DNA from: TMED23 sp964639965
GTDB lineage: Bacteria > Pseudomonadota > Alphaproteobacteria > Rhodospirillales > UBA2165
DNA length: 64,000 nucleotides
Direction of reading: 5' to 3'
NCBI GenBank assembly: GCA_964639965.1
Contig: CAZXGI010000008.1
Location: forward strand, 1 to 64,000
The position numbers were made by a program, and so were the translations under genes. Under the pieces are notes generated by a model. It searched no databases. It saw nothing but the letters and a program-made list of their open reading frames with translations, and was not told where the DNA came from. How positions within the stretch are numbered: position 1 is the stretch's first letter; each line of letters begins with the position of its first letter. This document shows, in pieces, positions 42,133 through 51,428 of this stretch.

Positions 42133-42813
42133 ATGATTGGTAAATCCCCCAGTATTCTTTCAAATTTAATCCAGCGTGAAATACTACTTGCCGTTCGCCA
42201 CGGTGCCGATAGCTGCATAATTATATTATTTTTTGTAATAGTCGTCATTTTATTTCCATTGAGCGTGGGACCCGAACCTGGAATTTTAACTAGGATTAGT
42301 GCAGGTATAATATGGGTTTCAGCTTTACTATCAGTAATGCTGTCAATGGACCGTCTATTTCAGGCTGATTATGAAGATGGCAGTCTTGATTTATTGATTT
42401 TGACGCCACAGCCATTAGAACTAATAGTTATTGCTAAAACCTGTGCACATTGGATAACAACAGGACTTCCATTGATTTTCGTATCACCATTATTAGCTCT
42501 ATTCCTAAATATGAATTCGTCGGGTTATATCACCTTATTAGTTGCTTTAGCTTTAGGCACACCGACATTGAGTTTGATCGGTTCAATCGGTGCTTCACTT
42601 ATTCTAGGTGCCCGGCGAAGTGGAGTTTTACTCTCACTATTGGTCCTACCATTGTTTATTCCGGTTCTAATATTTGGCGTAAGTGCTGTTGATGCAGCAA
42701 TGACAGACCTATCGAGTAAGCCACAACTACTGATTCTAGGGGGGTTATTTCTAACCGCTTTGGTTTTGTGTCCCTGGGCTAGTGCGTCGGCACTCCGACT
42801 GGCTGCTGAATAA
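42133..42813 (+). CDS. ccmB: Haem exporter membrane protein CcmB
   Basis: Membrane subunit of the CcmABCD complex. I place the start at the ATG at 42133, one base after the ccmA stop, giving 226 residues. An in-frame ATG at 42100 would overlap ccmA and add 11 untypical residues. The family N-terminus LIQREILLAVRHGADSC is present, and six membrane helices are evident. The middle segment DYEDGSLDLLILTPQPLE is characteristic of CcmB. Confidence 0.95.
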   Translation: MIGKSPSILSNLIQREILLAVRHGADSCIIILFFVIVVILFPLSVGPEPGILTRISAGIIWVSALLSVMLSMDRLFQADYEDGSLDLLILTPQPLELIVIAKTCAHWITTGLPLIFVSPLLALFLNMNSSGYITLLVALALGTPTLSLIGSIGASLILGARRSGVLLSLLVLPLFIPVLIFGVSAVDAAMTDLSSKPQLLILGGLFLTALVLCPWASASALRLAAE

Positions 42814-42899
42814 ATCCCAAACCAACCTAAGGGCTTAATATTGAAAACTGGTAATGTCGAATTAATGCAAATAGACTATAAGTCATTAATATATTAGAA

Positions 42900-43646
42900 T
42901 TGAAGAAAATCTATGGGAAAATGTTAAACTATTTTGCAAATCCAAACCGATTTCTGCGGCTAACATCAGCTTTGCAGCCGATTGCAATGTTTGTCGCGTT
43001 AATTACAATTGGTATTGGCCTTTATTATGCCCTAATCGAATCACCACCGGACTATCAACAAAGTGAAACCGTGCGAATAATGTATGTACACGTTCCAGCC
43101 GCATGGATGGCGATGTTTTGCTATCTAGCCCTCGCCTGTTCAAGCGCCACAGCATTAATTTGGCGCCACATGTTGGCAAATGTTATCGCAAAATCAACGG
43201 CTCCAATTGGGGCCACTTTTACGCTTCTTGCCCTTGCAACAGGCTCACTTTGGGGAAAACCAATGTGGGGAACCTGGTGGGTGTGGGATGCTCGGCTCAC
43301 ATCAGTATTAATTCTATTTTTCCTCTACCTCGGTTACATGGTGCTTCAAAATGCATTTGACGACAAAAGTCGCGGGGCCCGATCGGCCGCGATCTTATCG
43401 ATAGTTGGGGTCATTAATATACCCATCATTAAGTTCAGCGTAGATTGGTGGAATACACTACATCAGCCCGCAAGTGTCATAAAAATGGATGGGCCATCAA
43501 TTCATCCAAGTATGCTAACACCACTCATTTTAATGGCAGTTGGCTACGCGTCGCTTTATTTCTGGATACTCTTTATTCGGGTGCGTGCAGAACTCAACAC
43601 GAACAAAATACGCGCGATCGCAATCCAACAAGTTGAGGTAAAATAA
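42900..43646 (+). CDS. ccmC: Haem transport protein CcmC
   Basis: Membrane haem-handling protein that loads haem onto CcmE. The tryptophan-rich WWD motif reads WGKPMWGTWWVWDARLTS. Conserved histidines are in MYVHVPAAWMAMF and DWWNTLHQPASV. Six membrane helices are apparent. A TTG at 42900 gives 248 residues. The ATG at 42921 (MLNYFANPNRFLRL) matches family N-termini better and may be the true start. It is 86 bases after ccmB, and its stop directly abuts the ccmD start. Confidence 0.95.
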   Translation: MKKIYGKMLNYFANPNRFLRLTSALQPIAMFVALITIGIGLYYALIESPPDYQQSETVRIMYVHVPAAWMAMFCYLALACSSATALIWRHMLANVIAKSTAPIGATFTLLALATGSLWGKPMWGTWWVWDARLTSVLILFFLYLGYMVLQNAFDDKSRGARSAAILSIVGVINIPIIKFSVDWWNTLHQPASVIKMDGPSIHPSMLTPLILMAVGYASLYFWILFIRVRAELNTNKIRAIAIQQVEVK

Positions 43647-43826
43647 ATGCCAAATTTTCTATATAATTTCCTCAACATGGGAGGTTACGGCTATTTTATT
43701 TGGAGCGCATTTGGTTTGTCCGCAATTATTTTGATTGGCTTACTTATCCAAAGTCTTAAGTTCTTAAAATCCTCCGAACGTCAATTACAATTATTACAAG
43801 AAGAAGATAATAAGAATGAAACGTAA
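43647..43826 (+). CDS. ccmD: Haem exporter protein CcmD
   Basis: A 59-residue single-helix protein found by position and pattern: an MGGYGYFIWSAFGLSAIIL segment typical of CcmD, followed by a basic juxtamembrane patch and a charged C-terminus. The ATG at 43647 immediately follows the ccmC stop, and the last 11 bases overlap ccmE. CcmD stabilises the CcmABC-CcmE complex and aids release of haem-CcmE. Confidence 0.92.
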   Translation: MPNFLYNFLNMGGYGYFIWSAFGLSAIILIGLLIQSLKFLKSSERQLQLLQEEDNKNET

Positions 43827-44262
43827 ACATAAGCGACTAAGTTTTGTCGCTCTTGGCGTAGTGATATTGGGAGTAGCAGCAAGTCTCATATTGTTTGCTT
43901 TTGAGGACAATATTGTTTTTTTTCTGAGCCCGACTGAAATTACTGATAAACTTCTGAAAAATGGAATTAACCCCCAACAACGCCTTCGGATCGGTGGGTT
44001 GGTCAAAAAAGGTAGTGTAATAAAAGGTAAAATTAATCGCTTCGAAGTTACAGATCTTAAAACATCTGTCGTTGTAGAATTTAAAGGCCTTTTACCTGAT
44101 TTATTCAGAGAAGGCCAAGGTATCGTTGCCGAGGGGCATTTTAATAACAACGTGTTTACTGCTACCGAAGTGCTCGCCAAACACGATGAAAAATACATGC
44201 CTCCAGAAGTGGCAGAAGCTTTGAAAAAATCAGGTAAATGGAAACCCATGAAAGAAAGATAA
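43816..44262 (+). CDS. ccmE: Cytochrome c maturation haem chaperone CcmE
   Basis: Periplasmic membrane-anchored haem chaperone of 148 residues. One N-terminal anchor helix is at about 9-29, then an OB-fold domain with RLRIGGLVKKGSV and VVVEFKGLLPDLFREGQG. The covalent haem-binding histidine is His123 and the axial tyrosine Tyr127, in LAKHDEKYMPPEV. It overlaps ccmD by 11 bases and precedes ccmF by 4. Confidence 0.97.
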   Translation: MKRKHKRLSFVALGVVILGVAASLILFAFEDNIVFFLSPTEITDKLLKNGINPQQRLRIGGLVKKGSVIKGKINRFEVTDLKTSVVVEFKGLLPDLFREGQGIVAEGHFNNNVFTATEVLAKHDEKYMPPEVAEALKKSGKWKPMKER

Positions 44263-44266
44263 TCTG

Positions 44267-46255
44267 ATGATTGTTGAGATCGGTCATTTTTCGCTCATTT
44301 TAGCGCTATTCATCGCTGGCGTTCAGGGCACAATTCCAATGATAGGGGCGCACCGAAACATCTACCCGTTTATGGCTATCGCTAAACCCGCAGCAATTAT
44401 CCAATTTATTCTCGTTCTTGGCTCTTTCTCTGCTCTTACCTATGCCTTCTTAGTTTCAGATTTTTCAGTTACCAATGTTGCAGCTAATTCTCATAGTACA
44501 AAACCGATCCTTTATAAAATAAGTGGTGTCTGGGGCAATCACGAAGGCTCGATGCTGCTTTGGGCATTGATCTTAGCAGGATATGGCGCAGCTATTGCCA
44601 CTTTTGGTAGAAATCTAAGGCCTTCCTTGAAAGTACGCATCTTAGGTGTCCAAGCATTGATTGGTGCGGGTATATTGGCTTTTATTCTCCTAACATCAAA
44701 CCCATTTTTAAGGCTTACACCGGCTCCCGTTAATGGCAACGGTTTAAATCCCTTATTACAGGATCCAGGATTGGCTTTCCATCCACCTCTATTGTATTTA
44801 GGCTATGTGGGCCTGTCACTTACCTTTTCATTTGCTGTTGCAGCGCTCATCGAAGGTCGAGTAGATGCTAACTGGGCTAGATGGGTTCGCCCTTGGACAT
44901 TAGCGGCCTGGGGGTTCTTAACCGGTGGGATAGCGCTTGGCTCCTGGTGGGCATATTATGAGTTAGGATGGGGTGGCTGGTGGTTTTGGGACCCGGTAGA
45001 GAATGCGTCTTTCATGCCATGGTTAGCAGCAACTGCTCTACTACATTCGGCAATCGTTTCCGAAAAAAGGGATAGTTTGAAGGCATGGACAATTTTCTTA
45101 GCAATCACGGCATTTGGATTGAGTTTGCTGGGTACTTTTTTAGTCCGCTCCGGAGTTATCACCTCTGTACACGCGTTTGCATCGGATCCAACACGCGGTG
45201 TTTTCATATTATTACTGTTAATTGTTACAATTGGCGGCGCCTTTATTTTGTTTGCATGGCGAGGGCCAACTCTAAGAAGTAGCGGACTTTTCCAACCAGT
45301 CTCAAGAGAAGGTGGCCTCGTAGTAAATAATTTTCTATTATGCGCTGCTGCAGCTTCAATTTTGTTAGGCACCCTTTATCCTTTATTTATAGATGTATTA
45401 GACCTAGGCAAGGTCTCAGTTGGCGCTCCTTACTTCGAAAGCGTCTTTATTCCAATGATGATACCCATGATAGCAATTATGGGGCTTGCGCCCCTATTAA
45501 AGTGGAAACGCGGAGATTTTAGAGCAGCTATAAAGAAGTTAAGATTTGCAATCTTTTTATCCATTATTGGTGGCTTATTCGTTTGGGTTCTAGTAGATAG
45601 AGCAAGCGCTTTTGCATCTCTCGGTATGGCTATTTCTTTGTGGTTATTTATATCAACATTTACCGAGCTTGCTAACCGCATAAAATTATTCCGTGAGCCC
45701 TTAAGCGAGAATGTACAAACATTATTACGCCAACCGCGAGCAAGCTGGGGTATGACACTTGCACATACTGGCCTAGCTATCGCCATAGCTGGGATGACAG
45801 CGTCAAGTGCCTGGAAAGTTGAGAGTATCCAGATTATGAAACCTGGCGACCAGGTTAATGTCGCCGGCTACAATTATATGTTAAAAGATGTCCGAAAAAT
45901 TAAGGGCCCTAATTATACGGCATTGCGCGGAATATTTATCGTAAACAAGGGTCCTGAAATCAATTGGATTCTGGAACCAGAGAAAAGAATTTACACTGAT
46001 CCCGTAATGTCTACTACTGAAGCATCCATTCGCCCAACATTCCTTGGAGACCTCTATGCTGTTATAGGGGATCTGGATAAAGAAAGTGGCGGTTATATAA
46101 CACGTATTTATTTTAATCCACTTGTTCCTTGGATGTGGGCAGGTGCAGCGATCATGGTATTGGGAGCGGGCATCAGCCTTACAGACCGGCGTTATCGCGT
46201 AGGTGCACCATCGGACAAAAAGATACCAACCGCTGGGGCTCCGGCAAATGACTAG
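44267..46255 (+). CDS. ccmF: Cytochrome c haem lyase subunit CcmF
   Basis: Large membrane subunit of haem lyase (662 residues) that attaches haem to apocytochrome c. The WWD motif is GWGGWWFWDPVENASFMPWL. Other signatures are VWGNHEGSMLLWAL, PLLYLGYVGLSLTFSFAVAAL, and LLGTFLVRSGVITSVHAFASD. About 14-15 membrane helices are present, plus a periplasmic region near the C-terminus (about 515-620). Its last 8 bases overlap the ccmG start. Confidence 0.97.
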   Translation: MIVEIGHFSLILALFIAGVQGTIPMIGAHRNIYPFMAIAKPAAIIQFILVLGSFSALTYAFLVSDFSVTNVAANSHSTKPILYKISGVWGNHEGSMLLWALILAGYGAAIATFGRNLRPSLKVRILGVQALIGAGILAFILLTSNPFLRLTPAPVNGNGLNPLLQDPGLAFHPPLLYLGYVGLSLTFSFAVAALIEGRVDANWARWVRPWTLAAWGFLTGGIALGSWWAYYELGWGGWWFWDPVENASFMPWLAATALLHSAIVSEKRDSLKAWTIFLAITAFGLSLLGTFLVRSGVITSVHAFASDPTRGVFILLLLIVTIGGAFILFAWRGPTLRSSGLFQPVSREGGLVVNNFLLCAAAASILLGTLYPLFIDVLDLGKVSVGAPYFESVFIPMMIPMIAIMGLAPLLKWKRGDFRAAIKKLRFAIFLSIIGGLFVWVLVDRASAFASLGMAISLWLFISTFTELANRIKLFREPLSENVQTLLRQPRASWGMTLAHTGLAIAIAGMTASSAWKVESIQIMKPGDQVNVAGYNYMLKDVRKIKGPNYTALRGIFIVNKGPEINWILEPEKRIYTDPVMSTTEASIRPTFLGDLYAVIGDLDKESGGYITRIYFNPLVPWMWAGAAIMVLGAGISLTDRRYRVGAPSDKKIPTAGAPAND

Positions 46256-46787
46256 ACATTGGCTATATTTTATTCCATTAGTCGGGTTAGGTCTCCTTGC
46301 AGTCTATCTTTCTGCCGGCCTTAATCAAAATCCTGCCAAAATCAAATCAGTTCTTATCAATAAGAAAGTACCTGAGTTCTCTTTGCCACCAATTGAAGGC
46401 AGTCTTCAGGGGCTTTCTAACTTGGATTTAGAAAAACGGGTTGTTTTAGTCAATATTTTTGGCTCCTGGTGTGTCTCATGTAGTATAGAGCATCCTTTTT
46501 TAATGAAGTTAAAGGCAAGTAATACTATTCCAATATACGGGATAAATTGGCGGGAACCAGACCGCACGTCCGGACCCCGATGGTTAAAAAAATTTGGGAA
46601 CCCTTACACACTTATTGGCGACGATCCTAAAAGTCTTGGGGCAATCGCTTTTGGTGTCATGGGAGCACCAGAAACTTTTATCGTTGATAAACAAGGTGTA
46701 ATACGTTTCAAACATACAGGGCCTATTACAAAAAAGAATTGGGATGAAACTTTGAAACCGATTTTAGAAGAATTGAAGATAAAATGA
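46248..46787 (+). CDS. ccmG: Thiol:disulfide interchange protein CcmG/DsbE
   Basis: Membrane-anchored periplasmic thioredoxin-like protein that reduces apocytochrome c CXXCH cysteines for haem attachment. From the ATG at 46248 it is 179 residues. A start 15 codons earlier would lie inside ccmF and adds unrelated sequence. Anchor helix about 5-24. Redox site FGSWCVSCSIEH (Cys75, Cys78). The cis-proline is in FGVMGAPETFIVD, which also carries the CcmG-type GAPET motif. It overlaps ccmF by 8 bases and ccmH by 4. Confidence 0.96.
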   Translation: MTRHWLYFIPLVGLGLLAVYLSAGLNQNPAKIKSVLINKKVPEFSLPPIEGSLQGLSNLDLEKRVVLVNIFGSWCVSCSIEHPFLMKLKASNTIPIYGINWREPDRTSGPRWLKKFGNPYTLIGDDPKSLGAIAFGVMGAPETFIVDKQGVIRFKHTGPITKKNWDETLKPILEELKIK

Positions 46788-47218
46788 AGATCATATTTAT
46801 TATAATAAATATATTATTTTTTCCTTTTACAACGATGGCTGTTGACCCTAGTGAAATCTTAAAAGACCCCAAATTAGAAAAACGTGCTCGTTCAATTAGT
46901 AAAGGTTTACGCTGCGTCGTATGCCAAAATCAATCTATCGATGACTCAGATGCACGCCTAGCACGTGACATGCGGATATTGGTGCGCAATAGAATTCTAG
47001 CAGGTGATAGTGATGCCGCCGTTATCAAATATGTTGTATCTCGTTATGGTGATTTTGTTCTGCTCAATCCTCCAATTAAAGCGGTCACCCTAATCCTATG
47101 GTTTGGACCTATAATTATCACTTTAGTTGGTCTCATGGGTCTGGTTTTATTCTTTCGGCGTCAAAAATTATTGTCAAAAGACTTCCCAACAATCGATAAT
47201 AGGGAGGGCGATAATTGA
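46784..47218 (+). CDS. ccmH: Cytochrome c maturation protein CcmH (CcmL/CycL type)
   Basis: A 144-residue thioredox protein of the apocytochrome c reduction/haem lyase step. N-terminal signal peptide about 1-20, then the diagnostic LRCVVCQNQSIDDSDARLA with Cys44 and Cys47, the conserved VVSRYGDFVLLNPP, and a C-terminal membrane helix at about 105-127. It overlaps ccmG by four bases (ATGA). The ccmI start overlaps its stop. Confidence 0.97.
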   Translation: MKIIFIIINILFFPFTTMAVDPSEILKDPKLEKRARSISKGLRCVVCQNQSIDDSDARLARDMRILVRNRILAGDSDAAVIKYVVSRYGDFVLLNPPIKAVTLILWFGPIIITLVGLMGLVLFFRRQKLLSKDFPTIDNREGDN

Positions 47219-48354
47219 GTTTCTGGATAGCCTGTAATGTCCTGCTATTGGCTACGTTGATTGCTATTATAGTTCCAATTATGCGTGTTCGCTCTGGTCA
47301 CTCAACAGGTTACAATCTGGCAACTTATCAAAATCAATTGTTTGAAATTGAAAGGGATGTAAATGATGGCCTACTTAGCGCTGAAGATGGTCAGACCCTG
47401 AGAACTGAAATAGAGAAGCGAATACAGAAGAATGCAGAGGATCTTACAAACAAATTCACGGATGATACAATAATTTCAGGTGAGAAAACTCAGATAGTCA
47501 CGGCGATAGTATTGGCCATGATAATCTCATTTGGGTCTTATATTGTATATTTCTATTTAGGATCATCCGGAAAAACCGACCTTCCTTTTGCAAACCGGGA
47601 CCTCAGTCCTTCCATCGATAATGCTAATGTCACGATGAACAGTTTAGTCAAAAGACTTAAAGAACGTTTGGATAAAAATCCAAACCAATTAAAGGGTTGG
47701 ATTTTACTTGGACAATCGTTAGTTAGTTTGAAGCGTTTTTATGAGGCTTCGAACGCATTTAAGAGAGCAATCGATATAGCACCTAATCGAGCCGACTTAG
47801 CTGCTTCAGCGGCTGAAACTAGATTCATGGCCAAGGGTGGAAAATTCGATCAGGAAGTCCGGGATTATTTCAAAATGGCACAGAGGCTAAATCCCGAGGA
47901 ACATAAAGCTCTATACTTTCTTGGATTAGATTCTTATATGGCTAAAAAGCATGCTTCAGCTATTCAATATTGGGTAGATTTAATTTCAATATCACCAGTC
48001 GGGGCTCCCTGGATGGATAGTGTTCGAGAACGCCTACTAGATGCGGCTAAAGCCGGTAATTTAAGAATTTCTGAATTCACCCCACGTCTAAAAGCAACAC
48101 CAAAGGACTCAAACGAATTAAAACCAGAAAGAAATGCCGCACCCACACAAGAGGATATCAAAAACGCTAGTGAAATGTCGGAAGAAGAGCGGGAAATTTT
48201 TATCCTCTCAATGGTCGAGCAACTGGCCAACCGCCTAAAATCTGAACCAAATGACCTTAACGGTTGGCGAAAATTAGCCCGTGCTTATCGAGTTTTAGGT
48301 GAAAAGAAGAAAGCCGAATTAGCTGAAAAGCGTGTGCAAGAACTAGAAAAATAG
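47215..48354 (+). CDS. ccmI: Cytochrome c maturation protein CcmI (TPR apocytochrome chaperone)
   Basis: A 379-residue membrane protein that binds apocytochrome c C-termini and presents them to the haem lyase. N-terminal domain: a helix at about 1-22, the family motif YQNQLFEIERDVNDGLLSAED, and a second helix at about 96-115. The C-terminal part holds TPR repeats (KGWILLGQSLVSLKRFYEAS and LNGWRKLARAYRVLGEKKKA). The start is a TTG at 47215 with a strong AGGGAGG site, overlapping the ccmH stop. It is the last gene of the block, convergent with the TRAP genes, 20 bases apart. Confidence 0.93.
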   Translation: MSFWIACNVLLLATLIAIIVPIMRVRSGHSTGYNLATYQNQLFEIERDVNDGLLSAEDGQTLRTEIEKRIQKNAEDLTNKFTDDTIISGEKTQIVTAIVLAMIISFGSYIVYFYLGSSGKTDLPFANRDLSPSIDNANVTMNSLVKRLKERLDKNPNQLKGWILLGQSLVSLKRFYEASNAFKRAIDIAPNRADLAASAAETRFMAKGGKFDQEVRDYFKMAQRLNPEEHKALYFLGLDSYMAKKHASAIQYWVDLISISPVGAPWMDSVRERLLDAAKAGNLRISEFTPRLKATPKDSNELKPERNAAPTQEDIKNASEMSEEEREIFILSMVEQLANRLKSEPNDLNGWRKLARAYRVLGEKKKAELAEKRVQELEK

Positions 48355-48374
48355 ATCTTTCTATAATAATTTAA

Positions 48375-49679
48375 TCAATCAAACATAGTGTCTGGGAGAA
48401 ATGTGGCAACTTGCGGATAAGCTACAAGAATTATCAAACAAATACCCATAGCAATCCAGAAGGGCCAAATGCCACGAAAAATGGTCCCCATGGGAACATC
48501 TTGCGCAACACTTTTAACAACAAATACATTAACCCCAACGGGGGGACTTATTAAACCCATCTCCAAAACAATAACGACAACAATTCCAAACCAAATCGGA
48601 CTCATTTCCAGTTGTGTTATGACTTCGAAAGCGACTGGTAATGTCAAAACAAGCATAGCCAGTCCCTCTAGAAAAGTCCCCAAGAATATATAAGTAACTA
48701 AAATCAGAATTATGATACCAGTCTTTCCAACATCAAGGTTAACCAAGAATGAAACCATATCAGCCGGTATATGTGTAAGTGCCATAAAGGGTATAAATAC
48801 GTGCGCTCCAATAAGAATCATAAACACTGTCGCAGTTGTTTGGAGTGTCTGAAGCATAACAAAGGTCATTTTTTCTTTATTAAGAGACTTTCGATAAAGT
48901 GCTACAAAAAATGCCAAGACAGCACCTACACCAGCAGCCTCAACCGGCGTAAAAATGCCAATATAAATGCCACCAATAGTAGCCAAAACAATCCCCACCA
49001 TTGTTGAAGCCTTTTGTAAAGATTTAATTTTTTCTTTGAAATCACTTGCTGGTCCTACGGGCCCAAGTTCTGGCTTTATTCGCGTCACTATGGCAATAGC
49101 AAGTAAAAATAAACCGGTCAGCAAAATACCCGGAATAATCCCTGCCATAAATAGCCTTCCGATCGACTGTTCAGTCAATATAGCATAGATTATTAAACCA
49201 GTGGACGGTGGTATCAGTATACCCAAGGTACCTCCTGCAGCAACGGCACCCGTTGCCAAACTATCGTCGTACTTGAAACGCTTCATTTCAGGAAGGGCAA
49301 CACGACCCATTGTTATAGCGGAGGCTATTGAAGAACCACTTAAGGCTGCAAAACCCGCACAACCTGTTATCGTTGCACTCGCCAATCCACCTCTCCAGTG
49401 GCCAACCCAGCAATACGCCGCATTGAAAAGATCTCGGCTCATACCAGATACACCAGCCAAATTCCCCATTAGAACAAATAATGGAATTACGGTTAACGTG
49501 AGCGTTACAGATATTTCGAAAGTTTCCGTACCCAGTGCACTTAATGCAGCCGTATAACCATTAATAGCCGCAGTACCAAAGAAACCAACAACTAACATGG
49601 CCATAGCAACAGGAACCCTTAAAAACAGCAAAGCAAAGAGAGCAAAGAGACCTACAAAACCAATGGCCGTAACAGACAC
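48375..49679 (-). CDS. dctM: TRAP transporter large permease DctM
   Basis: Large membrane subunit of a tripartite ATP-independent periplasmic transporter, which couples substrate uptake to a sodium or proton gradient. At 434 residues with about 12 helices it is the normal size. Typical motifs are LFLRVPVAMAMLVVGFFG, AALSGSSIASAITMGRVALPEMKR, GTLGILIPPSTGLIIYA, and the C-terminal MGLISPPVGVNVFVVK. The start is a GTG at 49679 with an AGGAGAGAG site. It follows dctQ by 41 bases in the order dctP-dctQ-dctM. Confidence 0.95.
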   Translation of the reverse strand: MSVTAIGFVGLFALFALLFLRVPVAMAMLVVGFFGTAAINGYTAALSALGTETFEISVTLTLTVIPLFVLMGNLAGVSGMSRDLFNAAYCWVGHWRGGLASATITGCAGFAALSGSSIASAITMGRVALPEMKRFKYDDSLATGAVAAGGTLGILIPPSTGLIIYAILTEQSIGRLFMAGIIPGILLTGLFLLAIAIVTRIKPELGPVGPASDFKEKIKSLQKASTMVGIVLATIGGIYIGIFTPVEAAGVGAVLAFFVALYRKSLNKEKMTFVMLQTLQTTATVFMILIGAHVFIPFMALTHIPADMVSFLVNLDVGKTGIIILILVTYIFLGTFLEGLAMLVLTLPVAFEVITQLEMSPIWFGIVVVIVLEMGLISPPVGVNVFVVKSVAQDVPMGTIFRGIWPFWIAMGICLIILVAYPQVATFLPDTMFD

Positions 49680-49720
49680 TTATTCTCTCTCCTTTTTTTT
49701 CAAAGGTGCAACAAGAACCA

Positions 49721-50236
49721 TCAGTAATCCATCTCACGCCCGCGCAACAACGTCACCATTTCGGATAACAACACGAAACCATATAATCCCATACCAAAGG
49801 CTAATAGCCAGAAAAAGGGCTTCAAAGTTATTTCGAGAGATCGAGTGGTTTCACCATATTCGGCTGCATTAATTCCACTTTCTACAAGCACCCAAGTCAA
49901 TACACACATCATCACAAAGCCAAGAAGTTTTACAAAAATATCAGTTCTACGAATGAATGTTGGCCCAGAAACGACAGTAAGTATTTCAACGACCACTTGG
50001 CCACCTTTCCGACCACTATAAGCCACACCAAACGCTACAGTGGCCATTAAGAACATTTGATTGAAATCATCAGCACCAAATATGGGTGAGTTGAATATAT
50101 AACGGAAGATAACTGCAATAACGGTAATCAAAGACAAGCCGATAAGTGCTGCACCACCAGCATAAAGGGCAACGGGACGAACAAGCTTATCAACTAAAAT
50201 AAGCACCGCATCCGTCCCATTGTTATTGTCCTTCAA
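49721..50236 (-). CDS. dctQ: TRAP transporter small permease DctQ
   Basis: Small four-helix membrane subunit (about 171 residues) of the TRAP transporter. Helices are at about 20-45, 55-75, 95-118 and 138-160. The family features are VIFRYIFNSPIFGADDFNQ and GVAYSGRKGGQVVVEILTV. The start is uncertain: a TTG at 50236 lacks a good ribosome site, and a GTG ten codons later is a possible alternative. It lies 35 bases after dctP. Confidence 0.92.
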   Translation of the reverse strand: MKDNNNGTDAVLILVDKLVRPVALYAGGAALIGLSLITVIAVIFRYIFNSPIFGADDFNQMFLMATVAFGVAYSGRKGGQVVVEILTVVSGPTFIRRTDIFVKLLGFVMMCVLTWVLVESGINAAEYGETTRSLEITLKPFFWLLAFGMGLYGFVLLSEMVTLLRGREMDY

Positions 50237-50271
50237 TAATTTTACTCAAACTAAAATGGTTTGTACCAACT

Positions 50272-51297
50272 TTACTGGGTAGCAGCCTTATAGATTGCTC
50301 GAGCCGGTATTCCTGCTTTCTCTTTCTTTGCTAGAAAGTTTTCTACCGAACGGGCTGTAGCAACATTAAAATCCGCCGCAGCCGATTTTGATAATTGGAT
50401 AAATTTTACCCCCTTTTGTTCATTCTTCGCTGTTGCCAATTGTCCCGCATCTATCTTACCCCAGAAATTTGCCGCAAACATGCTATATCCTGCACCAGAA
50501 TGCTTGTTTACTGCCGCTTTGTGAGTGGAAGAGAGCCCATCAAATACCTGTTTATTCATAAAAATATAAGTCAATGATGTAGGACTATTCATTCCCGCTG
50601 TGGCATATTCACCCGGCTCAGCTAGGCGCCAGGGTTTATATAATGCTCCAGGAGAAATATATACTCCATCAAGCACGCCCGTTTGAAGGGAATTATATAT
50701 TTTCGTAACCGGCATATACACTGCAGCAGCACCCCATCCTTTTACCTGAGGAATATTACTCGGCGAAGGCGCCCTAATTTTTAAACCCTTTATATCCCCA
50801 ATTTTTGAGACGGATTTTTTCCGAGTAATTAAAATAGCTGGCCAGTTTGAAAAAACCGCCAGGACTTTCACTTTCGAATACTCAGATTTAAGGTGTTGAT
50901 CAAAAACTTTCCAGAATTTCTTGGTAACCTCCTGCGAGGAATTCCCGACACCGGGTTGAGCCACAACCATACTACGTGGGAAAATCTTGGGCGTATAACC
51001 ATGCACCCCAAAAGTAATTTCAGCCACGTTTTCAATAACTCTTTTGTATTGCGCTTTTGGACCTTTGCCCAACTGTCCACCAGGGTATAATTTGAGTTTT
51101 AATGAACCACCAGTTTCAGCTGCAACGTTCTTTGCTAAATGCGGCAAAATACCGCGGTTCACCGGATGTTTCGCTGACATAAAACTAGCCATTTTTAATT
51201 CTTTTGCTGCTAAGCCAGACGCAAAGTAGCTACTATCAAACATTGATAATGCGATAGTAGCCAAAAGAATAACCCTAACTTTTTTAAAAACTTTCAT
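50272..51297 (-). CDS. dctP: TRAP transporter substrate-binding protein DctP
   Basis: Periplasmic solute-binding protein that delivers the substrate to DctQM. I place the start at the ATG at 51297, which has a strong AGGGAGG site, giving 341 residues; the longer frame upstream is not translated in this view. A signal peptide covers about residues 1-30. Mature features are LYPGGQLGKGPKAQYKRV, the family arginine in KGLKIRAPSPSNI (which salt-bridges a substrate carboxylate), and VTKIYNSLQTGVLDGVYIS. The substrate is probably a carboxylate, inferred from the family arginine. It heads dctPQM. Confidence 0.93.
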   Translation of the reverse strand: MKVFKKVRVILLATIALSMFDSSYFASGLAAKELKMASFMSAKHPVNRGILPHLAKNVAAETGGSLKLKLYPGGQLGKGPKAQYKRVIENVAEITFGVHGYTPKIFPRSMVVAQPGVGNSSQEVTKKFWKVFDQHLKSEYSKVKVLAVFSNWPAILITRKKSVSKIGDIKGLKIRAPSPSNIPQVKGWGAAAVYMPVTKIYNSLQTGVLDGVYISPGALYKPWRLAEPGEYATAGMNSPTSLTYIFMNKQVFDGLSSTHKAAVNKHSGAGYSMFAANFWGKIDAGQLATAKNEQKGVKFIQLSKSAAADFNVATARSVENFLAKKEKAGIPARAIYKAATQ

Positions 51298-51428
51298 CGT
51301 TCCCTCCCTAAGTTTACCAACGTTATTGATTCTAATGTAGATATACAGCGCACAATAGCAAGAGATTATTATTATTTTCCACAAGTCAACTCAGCATCTC
51401 CACTAAGGTTAATACAACTTCTATTTCA

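Noticed and set aside
46319..46500. WCVSC in CcmG as an unusual redox motif
   Set aside because: The two residues between the cysteines vary widely in this family, and the other CcmG features are normal.
51298..51384. 29-residue upstream extension of dctP
   Set aside because: It precedes the strong AGGGAGG ribosome site and would bury the signal peptide.
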